DNA from: Marinobacter halotolerans
GTDB taxonomy: Bacteria > Pseudomonadota > Gammaproteobacteria > Pseudomonadales > Oleiphilaceae
Direction of reading: 5' to 3'
DNA length: 64,000 bases
Assembly (NCBI RefSeq): GCF_008795985.1
Contig: NZ_VMHP01000002.1
Span: 930,001 to 994,000 of the forward strand
Part shown: positions 26,134 through 34,723 of the stretch, piece after piece
Position numbering within the stretch: the first letter of the stretch is position 1
How the letters are laid out: every line of letters begins with the position of its first letter
Made by a program: the position numbers and the translations under genes
The notes under the pieces: model-generated
The model's input: the letters and a program-made list of their open reading frames with translations, nothing else
The model's database searches: none
What the model was told of the DNA's origin: nothing

Positions 26134-27054
26134 TTATTCGTGAACCAGGTTGACGAAGATGTCTTCCAGGGAACTTTCCCGGGTCTGCAGGTCCCGGTAT
26201 TCCAGACCGATCTCGCTGAGTTTTCTGAGCAGCCTGGCAACACCTGCCTGTTCTTCCTGGGAATCAAAGCTGTAAATCAGCTCGTAGCCATCGGCAGACA
26301 ACTCCACCGGTTCAAGCAATAGCTCGCCAGGCATTTGGTCCAGCGGCTTCTGGAGGTGGAGTCGTAGTTCCTTCTTGCCCAGCTTGCTCATCAGGCTGGT
26401 TTTTTCCTCCACCAGGATAATCTCGCCGTCCCGGATCACGCCGATGCGATCAGCCATTTCCTCGGCTTCCTCGATGTAATGGGTGGTGAGGATGATGGTG
26501 ACCCCATTTTCACGGAGTTTCCGCACCATGTTCCACATGTCCCGGCGCAGTTCGACGTCCACACCGGCGGTAGGCTCGTCCAGGAACAGGATTTTGGGTT
26601 CGTGGGACAGCGCCTTGGCGATCATTACGCGACGCTTCATGCCGCCAGACAGGGACATGATCCGGTTGTTGCGTTTGTCCCAGAGCGACAGGTCCCGCAA
26701 TACCTGCTCAATGTGAGCGGGCGAGGGCGCTTTGCCAAACAGGCCGCGGCTGAACGTGACCGTATCCCAGACGGTCTCGAAGGAATCGGTGTTCAGCTCC
26801 TGGGGCACCAGCCCGATGCTCTGCCGGGCCTGGCGGTAGTCCCGGATGATATCGTATCCGGCGGCTTTTACCTCTCCTGAGGAGAGATTCACAATGCCGC
26901 AGATAATGCTGATCAGCGTGGTTTTACCGGCACCGTTGGGGCCAAGCAGGGCAAAGATCTCGCCGCTTTCGATGTCCAGGTTTATGTCTTTAAGGGCCCG
27001 AAAGCCGTCACCATAGGTTTTGTTCAGGTGTTTTACGGAAATGTCCGGTTGCAC
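26134..27054 (-). CDS. ABC transporter ATP-binding protein (YadG-like)
   Basis: This 306-residue ATPase energises the adjacent ABC-2 permease. Walker [10 protein letters not shown] is at 38-46, the signature is [15 protein letters not shown], and Walker B is [12 protein letters not shown], followed by the H-loop ([14 protein letters not shown]). A C-terminal extension of about 80 residues, as in YadG-type exporters, completes it. Translation starts at GTG 27054 with AGGA about eight bases before it. It is the first gene of a three-gene unit: ATPase, permease, DUF192 lipoprotein. Confidence 0.92.
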   Translation of the reverse strand: MQPDISVKHLNKTYGDGFRALKDINLDIESGEIFALLGPNGAGKTTLISIICGIVNLSSGEVKAAGYDIIRDYRQARQSIGLVPQELNTDSFETVWDTVTFSRGLFGKAPSPAHIEQVLRDLSLWDKRNNRIMSLSGGMKRRVMIAKALSHEPKILFLDEPTAGVDVELRRDMWNMVRKLRENGVTIILTTHYIEEAEEMADRIGVIRDGEIILVEEKTSLMSKLGKKELRLHLQKPLDQMPGELLLEPVELSADGYELIYSFDSQEEQAGVARLLRKLSEIGLEYRDLQTRESSLEDIFVNLVHE

Positions 27055-27231
27055 TGGGTTATCCTGTGGCTGCGGGTTAAAAGCAGGCTAGTTTCTCATG
27101 CCCACTGTTCATATAGGAAGCTTTGCAATTGGTGAAGAATTACCGCAAAGGATCCGGCAGATTGTGTAAAATTCTGCAATCACAGAAACGGATCTCCAAT
27201 CAGAGATCTCCGAAAAGGGGAAAGCCAGACC

Positions 27232-27528
27232 ATGGATTACGGCGATAGCGTACAAAAAGTTCTGTTGCGGAAAATTCAGAAGGCCGAGCAGGACCTGGTT
27301 CAGCTGAAACTCGACTACTGCCGCTTCATCTTCGGACTGAGTCACCGTTCAAAAGTGATCGTGGACGGCGTGACCTATCTGATCCGTTCGGTGGATGTTG
27401 ACTCAATGATACGGAATGAAGACGGCAGCTTCGGCAAGCCGGACGTGGCCGGTATCCCCGAAAGCTCGGGCGACGAGTCGGATGTGCAGGGTTTGGGTAA
27501 CGGTTGGGAACTGGTAAAAACGGATTAG
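27232..27528 (+). CDS. Conserved-looking small hypothetical protein
   Basis: The protein has 98 residues: an amphipathic helix (about 4-35, with QKVLLRKIQKAEQDLVQLKLDYC), a strand pair (HRSKVIVDGVTYLIRSVDVD), and an acidic C-terminal tail. The ATG at 27232 follows a GGGGAAAG stretch. It has no signal peptide, membrane segment or family I recognise. It stands alone, divergent from the ABC exporter and convergent with the next gene, whose stop overlaps its own by four bases. Confidence 0.65.
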   Translation: MDYGDSVQKVLLRKIQKAEQDLVQLKLDYCRFIFGLSHRSKVIVDGVTYLIRSVDVDSMIRNEDGSFGKPDVAGIPESSGDESDVQGLGNGWELVKTD

Positions 27529-28139
27529 ATAAAGGCGTTCGACGTAATGGCGTCGAAAAGGCTCTTCTCACGGGGCACGAAGTGATGGGTTTGCCAGAAT
27601 TCCGCGCCTTCAACCCCACTTCTGAAACATGCCAGGAATGTTGAGTGGCGTGTCAGCGTTGAAATGACCACCAGGGCATCCGGTTGTTTGATCCCCACTT
27701 TTCGGCTTGCAAACTGGCTGACGGTCATTGCCAACGAGTCAGCATTCCGGCTGCCAGGCCGGCTCAAGGCACAGGCCGCCCCGTAAAGCCAGCAAACCGC
27801 GTATTCCCGAATAGCCAGATGGGCCGCCTCGATTTCAAGTCCCTGTTGTTTGCAGTCCCGCTCCTGAAGGCTGGCCAGAATATGTAACTGGGAAATCAAC
27901 TCGCACCTGTCCAGCTTGTGTTTCGCAGATGAACGTCCCGGCGAGGGGATTTTTGCGTCGTAGTCCCTGAACCCGGAAGTCACTCTGCTGGATGCGGACT
28001 GGAATTGATCGCGAGGCTGCTCGGACGACACAGCCGGTACCAGTGGTTCACTGCGATTCAGGCTCAGCACGCGAAAAGCCAGCAACAGCAAAAGCGAAAA
28101 AAGCCCCAGTTCCAGAAGAATGATCAGACTACTTAGCAT
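27525..28139 (-). CDS. Hypothetical protein with N-terminal membrane anchor
   Basis: The 204-residue protein has one N-terminal membrane segment (about 3-22), a polar linker to about residue 75, then a helical domain with three cysteines (CELISQL, ERDCKQQGLEIEA, YAVCWLYGAACALS). I do not recognise a family. The ATG at 28139 has AGGA eight bases upstream and starts just before the membrane segment; the longer frame to 28220 is not supported. It lies downstream of the selenium-type ABC importer on the same strand, but the 167-base gap argues for its own promoter, so a role in selenium use is only a possibility. Confidence 0.6.
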   Translation of the reverse strand: MLSSLIILLELGLFSLLLLLAFRVLSLNRSEPLVPAVSSEQPRDQFQSASSRVTSGFRDYDAKIPSPGRSSAKHKLDRCELISQLHILASLQERDCKQQGLEIEAAHLAIREYAVCWLYGAACALSRPGSRNADSLAMTVSQFASRKVGIKQPDALVVISTLTRHSTFLACFRSGVEGAEFWQTHHFVPREKSLFDAITSNAFI

Positions 28140-28306
28140 CAGAGGTTCCTGACTGCTTTTACTCAAGCAGGCGTTCGTTGTAAGAAAGCATCGGCGTCGA
28201 ATGTAAACGCTGGAAACCAATTGTAACCAAATGTTTCATGGGCCAAGAAATACTATTGGCCTGAATGACGCTTACAATCTCCGGAACTGTGATGGGGTAG
28301 GCAGGC

Positions 28307-29782
28307 TTAGCACGTAGGCATGGTCTGAAGGGCCAATTTTCGGCGGATATAGCGTCCGAGAATATCGACACCGATGTTCAGAAGAGCGGTGATGACAATC
28401 AATACCATGGCACGGTCGAACTGTATGTTCTGGATGGCGCTATCGACATAGAAACCCAAGGTGTAAATACCCAGAATGCCGAGAATGGCGGTCTCGCGCA
28501 TGATGATTTCCCAGCGATAGAACAGAAACGCCAGGAACGACCGGTAAACTCTTGGTACCAGCTCATAGGTATAGCGGTTGAAGCCGACGGGGGCATCCGG
28601 CCGAAGCCCGATGGCACTGGATTGCCGGCCAATCAGATGCCCGATAATGCCGCCATTGTGAAGCGCCAGGGCGACAATGGCCGGCAACATCGACGGCCCC
28701 CATAGCTGGAGCATGATATAGGCAAGGATATACTCCGGGGTTGAGCGGGCAATAACCAGAAATATATGGCCGCCAGTACGCCGCACCGGACCACCAAAGT
28801 GCGTGGAAATCAACGGAAAAGCCAGCAGCGATAGGATGCCGGTGGCGACCAGCGCAATCTGCGTCAACACCACTGTGTTGAGGATGCCGGGCAGTGCCTC
28901 GGTCACCATCAGATCGTTCAACCAGGTCATCAGGCCTGACAGCCCTTCATTGTTTTTAATGGGTGACGGCACGATGTCCTGGGTAAAGAATCGCTCCACG
29001 TTGCCCCAGACAATGGGAAAACCCTCGCCGAGGAAAAAGGGTGCACCCAACACATAGACGGGCAAGAGTTTGGGTCTGACCCAGAGTGGCATGGTGGCGA
29101 TTAGCACATAGAACAGGATGAGCATGGCGCCGGCTTCGGAATAGTGCCCTTGCGAAAAGGCAGACTCGAGGAAAAACCCGAGTGTCGGCAGACCCACAAA
29201 CCCGAGAATCGCGCTTGAGCGCAGGCCGCATTCGAGGCGATAGGCTGTGTAGGTGCGCAACTGAACCCAGCAGTCGGGGATGCGCGTGAACAGAAACGCT
29301 GAAACAACACCGGTACCGGGTGGCAGTAGCCTGCCCGGCGTGGGATCGGCCTCGTCAAGAATCTCGGAATAGACCTTGGCAAAAATACCCGAGTAGGGAA
29401 TAGCGATTGCCAGCACCCCGGTCAGGGGGTGAAAGCCGAAGAACTGCAGAAAGATCAACGCCCAGAAGAGCTCGTGAATGGCCCGGATGAAGGCGCAGAA
29501 GGTCCTCACTGCAACGTTGCGGTACACCAGCGACAAAAGGAAACCGCATACACTGCCCAGGGCGACACCTACGAAGGCAAACGCGACCGTCCTGAGAAGC
29601 GCGACGGCGACACCCTCAGAGCTGAAAAAATCTGGCGTTAAAACGCCCATGAAGAAGCTCCCCAGATCTCTCCAGGGGTTTGCGGCCGTAATCGCGATGT
29701 CAGCAAACGCCAGCCCGATAATGGCAATGGCAAGGAAAAGAAAGCTGATTCGTACCGTGGGTGAGGAGAACATGAAAGACAT
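28307..29782 (-). CDS. Tandem-fused ABC permease of putative selenate/phosphonate-type importer
   Basis: This 491-residue protein holds two PhnE-like permease halves in one chain (about 1-255 and 285-485), each with about six helices. The family EAA-type loops are visible: one around VFVG-like FVGLPTLGFFLESAFSQG and one near ILGIYTLGFYVDSAIQ, with matching sequence, which shows the halves are duplicates. Importers of this subfamily move phosphonate, phosphite or, in the selenium-linked branch, an oxyanion thought to be selenate. The ATG overlaps the stop of the ATPase gene (TGATG). The neighbouring SenB and SelD genes favour a selenium substrate. Confidence 0.82.
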   Translation of the reverse strand: MSFMFSSPTVRISFLFLAIAIIGLAFADIAITAANPWRDLGSFFMGVLTPDFFSSEGVAVALLRTVAFAFVGVALGSVCGFLLSLVYRNVAVRTFCAFIRAIHELFWALIFLQFFGFHPLTGVLAIAIPYSGIFAKVYSEILDEADPTPGRLLPPGTGVVSAFLFTRIPDCWVQLRTYTAYRLECGLRSSAILGFVGLPTLGFFLESAFSQGHYSEAGAMLILFYVLIATMPLWVRPKLLPVYVLGAPFFLGEGFPIVWGNVERFFTQDIVPSPIKNNEGLSGLMTWLNDLMVTEALPGILNTVVLTQIALVATGILSLLAFPLISTHFGGPVRRTGGHIFLVIARSTPEYILAYIMLQLWGPSMLPAIVALALHNGGIIGHLIGRQSSAIGLRPDAPVGFNRYTYELVPRVYRSFLAFLFYRWEIIMRETAILGILGIYTLGFYVDSAIQNIQFDRAMVLIVITALLNIGVDILGRYIRRKLALQTMPTC

Positions 29783-30432
29783 CAGTAAAGCGGAGTGATG
29801 TCTGAAGGCGCCAGTTTGTCACTGGGTTCATCCAGCGCAACCTGACCGTCCTGAATTCCCACGATGCGGGTACAGTACTTGAGTGCCAACTCCACATCAT
29901 GCAATGCAATGACACTGGTTGAGAACCGCTCACTGAGCAGCTTCATGACCAGGTGTGCTGTGGGACCGTCCAGGGCCGACACGGGTTCGTCCGCAAGCAG
30001 CAGGGGAGACTGTCGAAACAACGCCCGGGCGATAGCCACCCGCTGACGCTGGCCACCCGACAGCGAAGCCGCAGGCATCCATATCTTTTCAGGCATGGAC
30101 AGTTCTTTCAGCAGACCGCGTACTGCAGCCGCGTCTTTTGAAAACGGGCGAATCAGGGTCACCGAGTTGTACCAGACTGAATGGCTATCCAGTTGTCCCA
30201 TGAACACGTTGTGGAAAACGGGGAGCGCATTGACCAGGCCGAGGTCCTGCGGCACCAGGGATGAGTTTCGGCCAACCCGCTGATGGATCAGATTAATCAG
30301 CGTCGACTTTCCTGCGCCACTGCGACCAACGAGGCCGACCCGTTCACCGTCTTTCACATTCAGAGAGAGCGGGCCGATGACCCGCTCTCCGCTGAACGAT
30401 GCTGTCAGGGCATCAAGATCAAATCCTGACAT
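29782..30432 (-). CDS. ABC importer ATP-binding protein, PhnC-like, selenium-linked
   Basis: The 216-residue ATPase has Walker A GRSGAGKST (36-44), the Q-loop VPQDLG, signature LSGGQRQRVAIARALF, Walker B LLLADEPVSALD and H-loop IALHDVE. Length and sequence fit a short PhnC-type ATPase. ATG 30432 overlaps the stop of the binding-protein gene (TGATG) and is preferred to a TTG one codon earlier. Its own stop overlaps the permease start in the same way, so the three importer genes are fully coupled. Confidence 0.86.
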   Translation of the reverse strand: MSGFDLDALTASFSGERVIGPLSLNVKDGERVGLVGRSGAGKSTLINLIHQRVGRNSSLVPQDLGLVNALPVFHNVFMGQLDSHSVWYNSVTLIRPFSKDAAAVRGLLKELSMPEKIWMPAASLSGGQRQRVAIARALFRQSPLLLADEPVSALDGPTAHLVMKLLSERFSTSVIALHDVELALKYCTRIVGIQDGQVALDEPSDKLAPSDITPLY

Positions 30433-31301
30433 CAATCAATGATTCCGATCTGTTTCCCTACGACTTCAATAGGCTTGTATGCGTCATTCGAGACAGGAAT
30501 AAACCCGGAGCGGGGAAAGCTATTGAGAAGTTCTTTGTCTTCCATCGAAAGCAGTGCTTCCTGGACGCGCTGCATGAAACCATCGCCGAAACGCTCATCC
30601 ACATCACCGCGGATGGTCCACTGATAGTTCGGGTAGCTTGGCGTTGTCCAGATGACTTTTACCGCATCGGTATCGATGTTGCCGTTTTCTAGCTCTTTGG
30701 TCCAGACAGAGTAATTGATGGCGCCAACGTCATAGGTGCCTGACTCCACAAGACGAAGTGTCTTGGTGTGGTTTCCACTGAAGCCAACACGTGAGAATAC
30801 ATCCTGGGGCGCCTCGTTAAACGCTTCGCGGATGTAATATTCCGGAATCAGACGTCCGGACGTGGATCCCTTCGAGCCGAAGGTGAATGTTTTGCCACGC
30901 AGCTCTTGGGGCAGATTTTCACTTTCTTCCAGACCAGTGCTCTTATGGGCGATGAAGTAGGAGTTAAAGGCCTGGTCTTCTACGCCCTGGGCAATGGCCT
31001 GTGAGCCTGGAACCAGAGACCGCGCCTGAACGCCGGATAGGCCCCCGAACCAGGCAAGCTGGACCTGGTTGTTGCGGAATGCGGAAACGGCAGCTGCGTA
31101 GGATTTAACCGGCACGTAGCGCACATCGACTTCCAGTTTTTCCTCCAGATAGTCCGCAATGCCACGGAAGCGCTCAACCAGTTTGGTTTCGTCTTCGTCG
31201 GGAATGGCTGTAAACACCAGCGTCTGGGCCGAAACAGTGGCCGATGAAGCAAGCAGCAACAAACTTGCGGCGGCCAATTTCCTTATTGAATTCAATACCA
31301 T
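30432..31301 (-). CDS. Putative selenate-type ABC transporter substrate-binding protein
   Basis: The 289-residue protein has a signal peptide (1-25, cleavage after TVSA) and the PhnD/PtxB-like binding fold: LVFTAIPDEDETKLVERF, QLAWFGGLSGVQA, and FGSKGSTSGRLIPEYY, where the Ser/Thr-rich loop binds an oxyanion. By sequence alone it could bind phosphonate or phosphite. The context, next to SenB-like and SelD-like genes, fits the family I recall as putative selenate ABC transporter binding proteins. AAGGA lies eight bases before the ATG. It is the first gene of the importer operon and is divergent from the SenB-like gene across 175 bases. Confidence 0.83.
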   Translation of the reverse strand: MVLNSIRKLAAASLLLLASSATVSAQTLVFTAIPDEDETKLVERFRGIADYLEEKLEVDVRYVPVKSYAAAVSAFRNNQVQLAWFGGLSGVQARSLVPGSQAIAQGVEDQAFNSYFIAHKSTGLEESENLPQELRGKTFTFGSKGSTSGRLIPEYYIREAFNEAPQDVFSRVGFSGNHTKTLRLVESGTYDVGAINYSVWTKELENGNIDTDAVKVIWTTPSYPNYQWTIRGDVDERFGDGFMQRVQEALLSMEDKELLNSFPRSGFIPVSNDAYKPIEVVGKQIGIID

Positions 31302-31476
31302 TTTGAATGTCCTTCGCGTCAGGGATTAGTTTGTTCAAGTTCTTTCCGGGCTGCCCTTGGGAAAAGGCGACCACAGGATACCGTTATTTACGCATACCCG
31401 GAACAGCTATACGATCGCACGAGCAAATCGGGTTTTCCTGTTTCTGAACTGGCCGTTGTGCCGGAGCGCATCACTC

Positions 31477-32463
31477 ATGAATATTGTTCTCATTACGCCC
31501 GCGCCTGCAGGTTCCAAGGCCGGCAATCGCGCGACAGCAGAGCGCTGGGCCAAACTGTTGGAGCAGGAAGGTCACCATGTCAGCATTCTGACTGACTTTC
31601 AGGATGAGCCCTGTGATCTTTTAATTGCGCTGCACGCCTGGCGGAGCCATCTGGCGGTCAGACGTTTTCGCGAAGCTTTTCCTGATATCCCGTTGATCGT
31701 CGCGCTGACAGGCACGGATATCTACGACCACCAGCTCCGTTTTCCGGAGCAAACGCTTGAGACCATGGAGCAGGCTGACTGCCTGATCGGTCTTCATGAG
31801 CGGGTTGCAAGGGACATTCCGGAGCGATTTGGCGAAAAGCTTGTCACCGTTCTGCAATCGGCACAAATCCCGGAGCGACTCAGCGGTAAAAAGCGCGCTG
31901 GTTTTCAGGTCTGTGTTATTGGTCACCTCAGGGAAGAAAAGGACTCACTGCGCGCCGCCTTCGCCGCACGCCTTGTTCCCGCCAAATCGACGCTTAAAGT
32001 GATCAATGCTGGCAAACCCCATAACGAGCAGTGGGAGAGTCTGGCACGGGAAGAACTGGCCACTAATCCGCGTTTTGAATGGCTTGGGGAGGTCTCCAGG
32101 GAAGAGGTTCAGGCTCTTATGCTGAGCTCAGATGCGATGGTGATCAGTTCGATCATGGAAGGTGGTGCCAACGTGGTGTCAGAAGCCTGTCGGATCGGAT
32201 TGCCGGTTCTTGCGTCGGATATTTCCGGAAACATCGGCCTGCTTGGCGACGGCTATCCGGGCTACTTCAAGACGGGCAGCGAAGAAGAGCTTGCCCGACT
32301 GTTATGGCAGGCGGAGAGTTCACCGGAGTTCCTGGCAGACCTGGCCGCAAAGGTTGGAGAACTTGCTGTGAACTTCACTCCGCAGCAGGAGCAGGCTGCG
32401 CTTGCCAGGGCTCTAAAAAAGGCGCTGGCAGCGCGTCAGGCAGGCTCTATTCAACCAGGCTGA
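31477..32463 (+). CDS. senB: Selenosugar synthase-like glycosyltransferase (SenB/TIGR04348 family)
   Basis: This 328-residue GT-B glycosyltransferase begins MNIVLITPAPAGSKAGNRAT and carries the donor-site segment SSIMEGGANVVSEACRIGLPV near the C-terminus. I recognise it as the TIGR04348 family. Its members include SenB, reported to join selenophosphate and a UDP-sugar into a selenosugar in selenoneine synthesis. The context supports this: a selenium-type importer diverges from it and a SelD fusion converges on it. The frame is open from 31357, but the ATG at 31477 is the family start; its GGAG site is eleven bases upstream. The tail overlaps the SelD gene by 17 bases. The symbol is by family and context, not experiment. 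Confidence 0.83.
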   Translation: MNIVLITPAPAGSKAGNRATAERWAKLLEQEGHHVSILTDFQDEPCDLLIALHAWRSHLAVRRFREAFPDIPLIVALTGTDIYDHQLRFPEQTLETMEQADCLIGLHERVARDIPERFGEKLVTVLQSAQIPERLSGKKRAGFQVCVIGHLREEKDSLRAAFAARLVPAKSTLKVINAGKPHNEQWESLAREELATNPRFEWLGEVSREEVQALMLSSDAMVISSIMEGGANVVSEACRIGLPVLASDISGNIGLLGDGYPGYFKTGSEEELARLLWQAESSPEFLADLAAKVGELAVNFTPQQEQAALARALKKALAARQAGSIQPG

Positions 32464-34723
32464 CTGGCTCTATGGGGCCAGTCTCGTCCTGGGCGGTAAT
32501 GCGACCGATAATGGCCGTATGAGGATAGCCCAGGGCCTTTAGCTCCCGTACGCATTCCTCGGCCTTGTCCGCCGCAACGCTGGCGAGCAGTCCGCCGGCG
32601 GTCTGAGGATCGAAGATCAGCGGATAGCGGGGATGATTGACCCATTTATCCTGATCCCGAATGCCCCGGCGCAGGCGGATATTGGCCGGCTGTAGCGAGC
32701 TCAGAATGCCGGCTGCTGCGGTTTCCTCCGCGCCTGGAAGAATGGGCAGGGCGCTGAGATTCAGTTCGGCGTCGACTCCGGACGGGCGGGTCATTTCCAC
32801 CAGGTGCCCGAGCAGACCAAACCCGGTTACATCAGTACAGGCTTTGGAACCGAACCGGTGCAGGCACTCGGCGGCGGCCTTGTTGGACTGAATCATGGAC
32901 GCCAGCGCGCTGTCGATCCATCGGCCCTTGGCTTCAAGCTTGGCGTGGGCGGCAAACAGGGTGCCCGTACCAATGGGTTTGGTCAGAATCAGGGCGTCGC
33001 CGGCCCGCAGGCCGCCTTTGCTCATCACTTCTTTGGGGTCGATCAGGCCGTTCACTGCGAAGCCCAGCGCCAGTTCCTTGCCTTCACCCGTGTGGCCGCC
33101 AACCAAGGCACAGCCCGCTTCGTTAAGCACCTCGACGGCGCCGGACATCATCTGGAACACCACGTCCTCGACCTTGGATTCAATGCCGTAGGGCACAGTG
33201 GCGACGGCCGTGGCGCTCTGGGCTTCCGCGCCCATGGCAAACACGTCACCCAGGGCATGATTGGCTGCAACCTTGCCGAATGTGTAGGGGTCGTCGATAA
33301 ACGCTCGGAAAAAATCCACCGTATGGACAACGGCTTTGCCTGGGGGCACTTCAAGTACAGCGGCGTCGTCCGGCGCGTGCAGGCCGATAATAATGTCGTC
33401 CCGCTCGATCGGCCTTAGCTCGCCGAGTGCCCGGGAAAGCACCGTGCTACCAACCTTGGCCCCACAACCACCACAGCGCATGGCGACAGCGGAAATGGCC
33501 TGGGAGGCCTCTTCGGGATTCTGGGCCGCGCCGGTATCCGGCACAGCGGCGGATTCTTCCATCTGTGGCAAGTGGTTAAACTTCGCCATAAACCGGTGAT
33601 CGATCCAGTTTTTCCAGCGCCATACCCAGGCGCCAGAGAAAGACCGGTCTCCCCGGGAGGCAATCGCGTACTTGTCGCCTGTACTGATCAGCGCCAGCCA
33701 TTTTTTCTGGGGCCGGAACGGCTTTGGCGTCTTCCCGAGAGCCAGCCGTTTGAGGTTATCGGCCAGGGGAGGGCCCTGGCGAACCGCAAACACGCCCGCT
33801 TTTTCCCGGGGGTAATTGATCACGTTGGCAATATCGCCTGCCGCAAAGATCGAATCATCGGTTTCGGTTTGTAATGTGTCCCGAACCCTGATAAATCCAC
33901 CATCGTCCAGCGCCAGCCCGGTATTTTTAAGCCATTCGGGCCCGCCGGCTCGAGTGACCCAAAGCACTTGGTCGGCTTCCACAGTGCCGCCGCTATCGGT
34001 TTTCAGGGTGTTCGGTTCTACCTGGGATACGGCCGAGCCAAGATGGATCTTCACACCCCGGTCTTTCAGCGTTTTTTCGAAAAGCTGGCGAACATCGGCA
34101 TTATGGGTGGGCAATATCTGCGGTTGGGCGTCCAGCAGGTGGAATTGAAGCTGAGCGGGGTCGTGGCCACGCTTTTTCAGCTCGTTGCGGAGGCGGAACT
34201 GCATAGCCAGCGTAAGCTCGACGCCACCGGCGCCCGCGCCAACGACGGCGATACTCAGGGGGCCGTCATGGTTCTCAAGCTGGGACAGCAGGGATAGCCA
34301 CCTCTGGTTGAAGCCGTTTATGGGCTTCACCGGCACTGCATGTTCGCTTGCACCTGCTACATCGCTGACCCGAGGAGAAGAACCAATATTGACCGATAGA
34401 AGGTCGTAGGGCACATCCGGCCGGGACCGACAGATAACCTTTTTGGAATCGCGGTCGATACCGATTGCCTCATCCCGGTAAAACCGGGCGCCAGCGAACT
34501 CAGCCAGACGGCTCAGGTCTATATGGACCTCGTCATAGCTGTAATGCCCGGCAACATAGCCAGGCAGCATTCCGGAATAGGGCGTGTGGGTGTCGCGGCA
34601 GATGAGAGTCAGGCGGACACCGGGGACGGGGTTCATGGCAAAGCGCTTCAGAACCCCTACGTGGCTGTGCCCGCCTCCTATCAGGACAATGTCCCGTAAT
34701 ACAGGCTGGTCATTTTGTTGCAT
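32447..34723 (-). CDS. selD: FAD oxidoreductase-selenide,water dikinase (SelD) fusion
   Basis: SelD makes selenophosphate from selenide and ATP. This 758-residue protein has an N-terminal FAD/NAD-binding domain of NADH dehydrogenase type (about 10-375, with IGGGHSHVGVL and IFAAGDIANV) joined to a full SelD domain (about 410-750). The SelD active site reads CGGCGAK: Cys420 takes the place of the catalytic Cys/Sec and Lys423 that of Lys20 of E. coli SelD, so it is a cysteine form. DDAAV, the GGHTGEGKEL loop and DVTGFGLLGH are present. Fusions of this kind are known; the first domain may deliver reduced selenium, but that is inference. The ATG overlaps the stop of the phasin-like gene (TAATG). 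Confidence 0.93.
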   Translation of the reverse strand: MQQNDQPVLRDIVLIGGGHSHVGVLKRFAMNPVPGVRLTLICRDTHTPYSGMLPGYVAGHYSYDEVHIDLSRLAEFAGARFYRDEAIGIDRDSKKVICRSRPDVPYDLLSVNIGSSPRVSDVAGASEHAVPVKPINGFNQRWLSLLSQLENHDGPLSIAVVGAGAGGVELTLAMQFRLRNELKKRGHDPAQLQFHLLDAQPQILPTHNADVRQLFEKTLKDRGVKIHLGSAVSQVEPNTLKTDSGGTVEADQVLWVTRAGGPEWLKNTGLALDDGGFIRVRDTLQTETDDSIFAAGDIANVINYPREKAGVFAVRQGPPLADNLKRLALGKTPKPFRPQKKWLALISTGDKYAIASRGDRSFSGAWVWRWKNWIDHRFMAKFNHLPQMEESAAVPDTGAAQNPEEASQAISAVAMRCGGCGAKVGSTVLSRALGELRPIERDDIIIGLHAPDDAAVLEVPPGKAVVHTVDFFRAFIDDPYTFGKVAANHALGDVFAMGAEAQSATAVATVPYGIESKVEDVVFQMMSGAVEVLNEAGCALVGGHTGEGKELALGFAVNGLIDPKEVMSKGGLRAGDALILTKPIGTGTLFAAHAKLEAKGRWIDSALASMIQSNKAAAECLHRFGSKACTDVTGFGLLGHLVEMTRPSGVDAELNLSALPILPGAEETAAAGILSSLQPANIRLRRGIRDQDKWVNHPRYPLIFDPQTAGGLLASVAADKAEECVRELKALGYPHTAIIGRITAQDETGPIEPVSLVE

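Noticed and set aside
28241..28261. Stem-loop GGCCAA/TTGGCC as terminator of the importer operon
   Set aside because: The stem is only 6 bp with no T-run, so it could occur by chance.
28307..31301. Phosphonate or phosphite uptake operon
   Set aside because: The sequence family allows it, but no phosphonate lyase or phosphite dehydrogenase gene is present and the neighbours are selenium genes.
32447..34723. SelD as a selenocysteine protein with an in-frame UGA
   Set aside because: The active-site codon is TGT (Cys420) and the frame contains no TGA.
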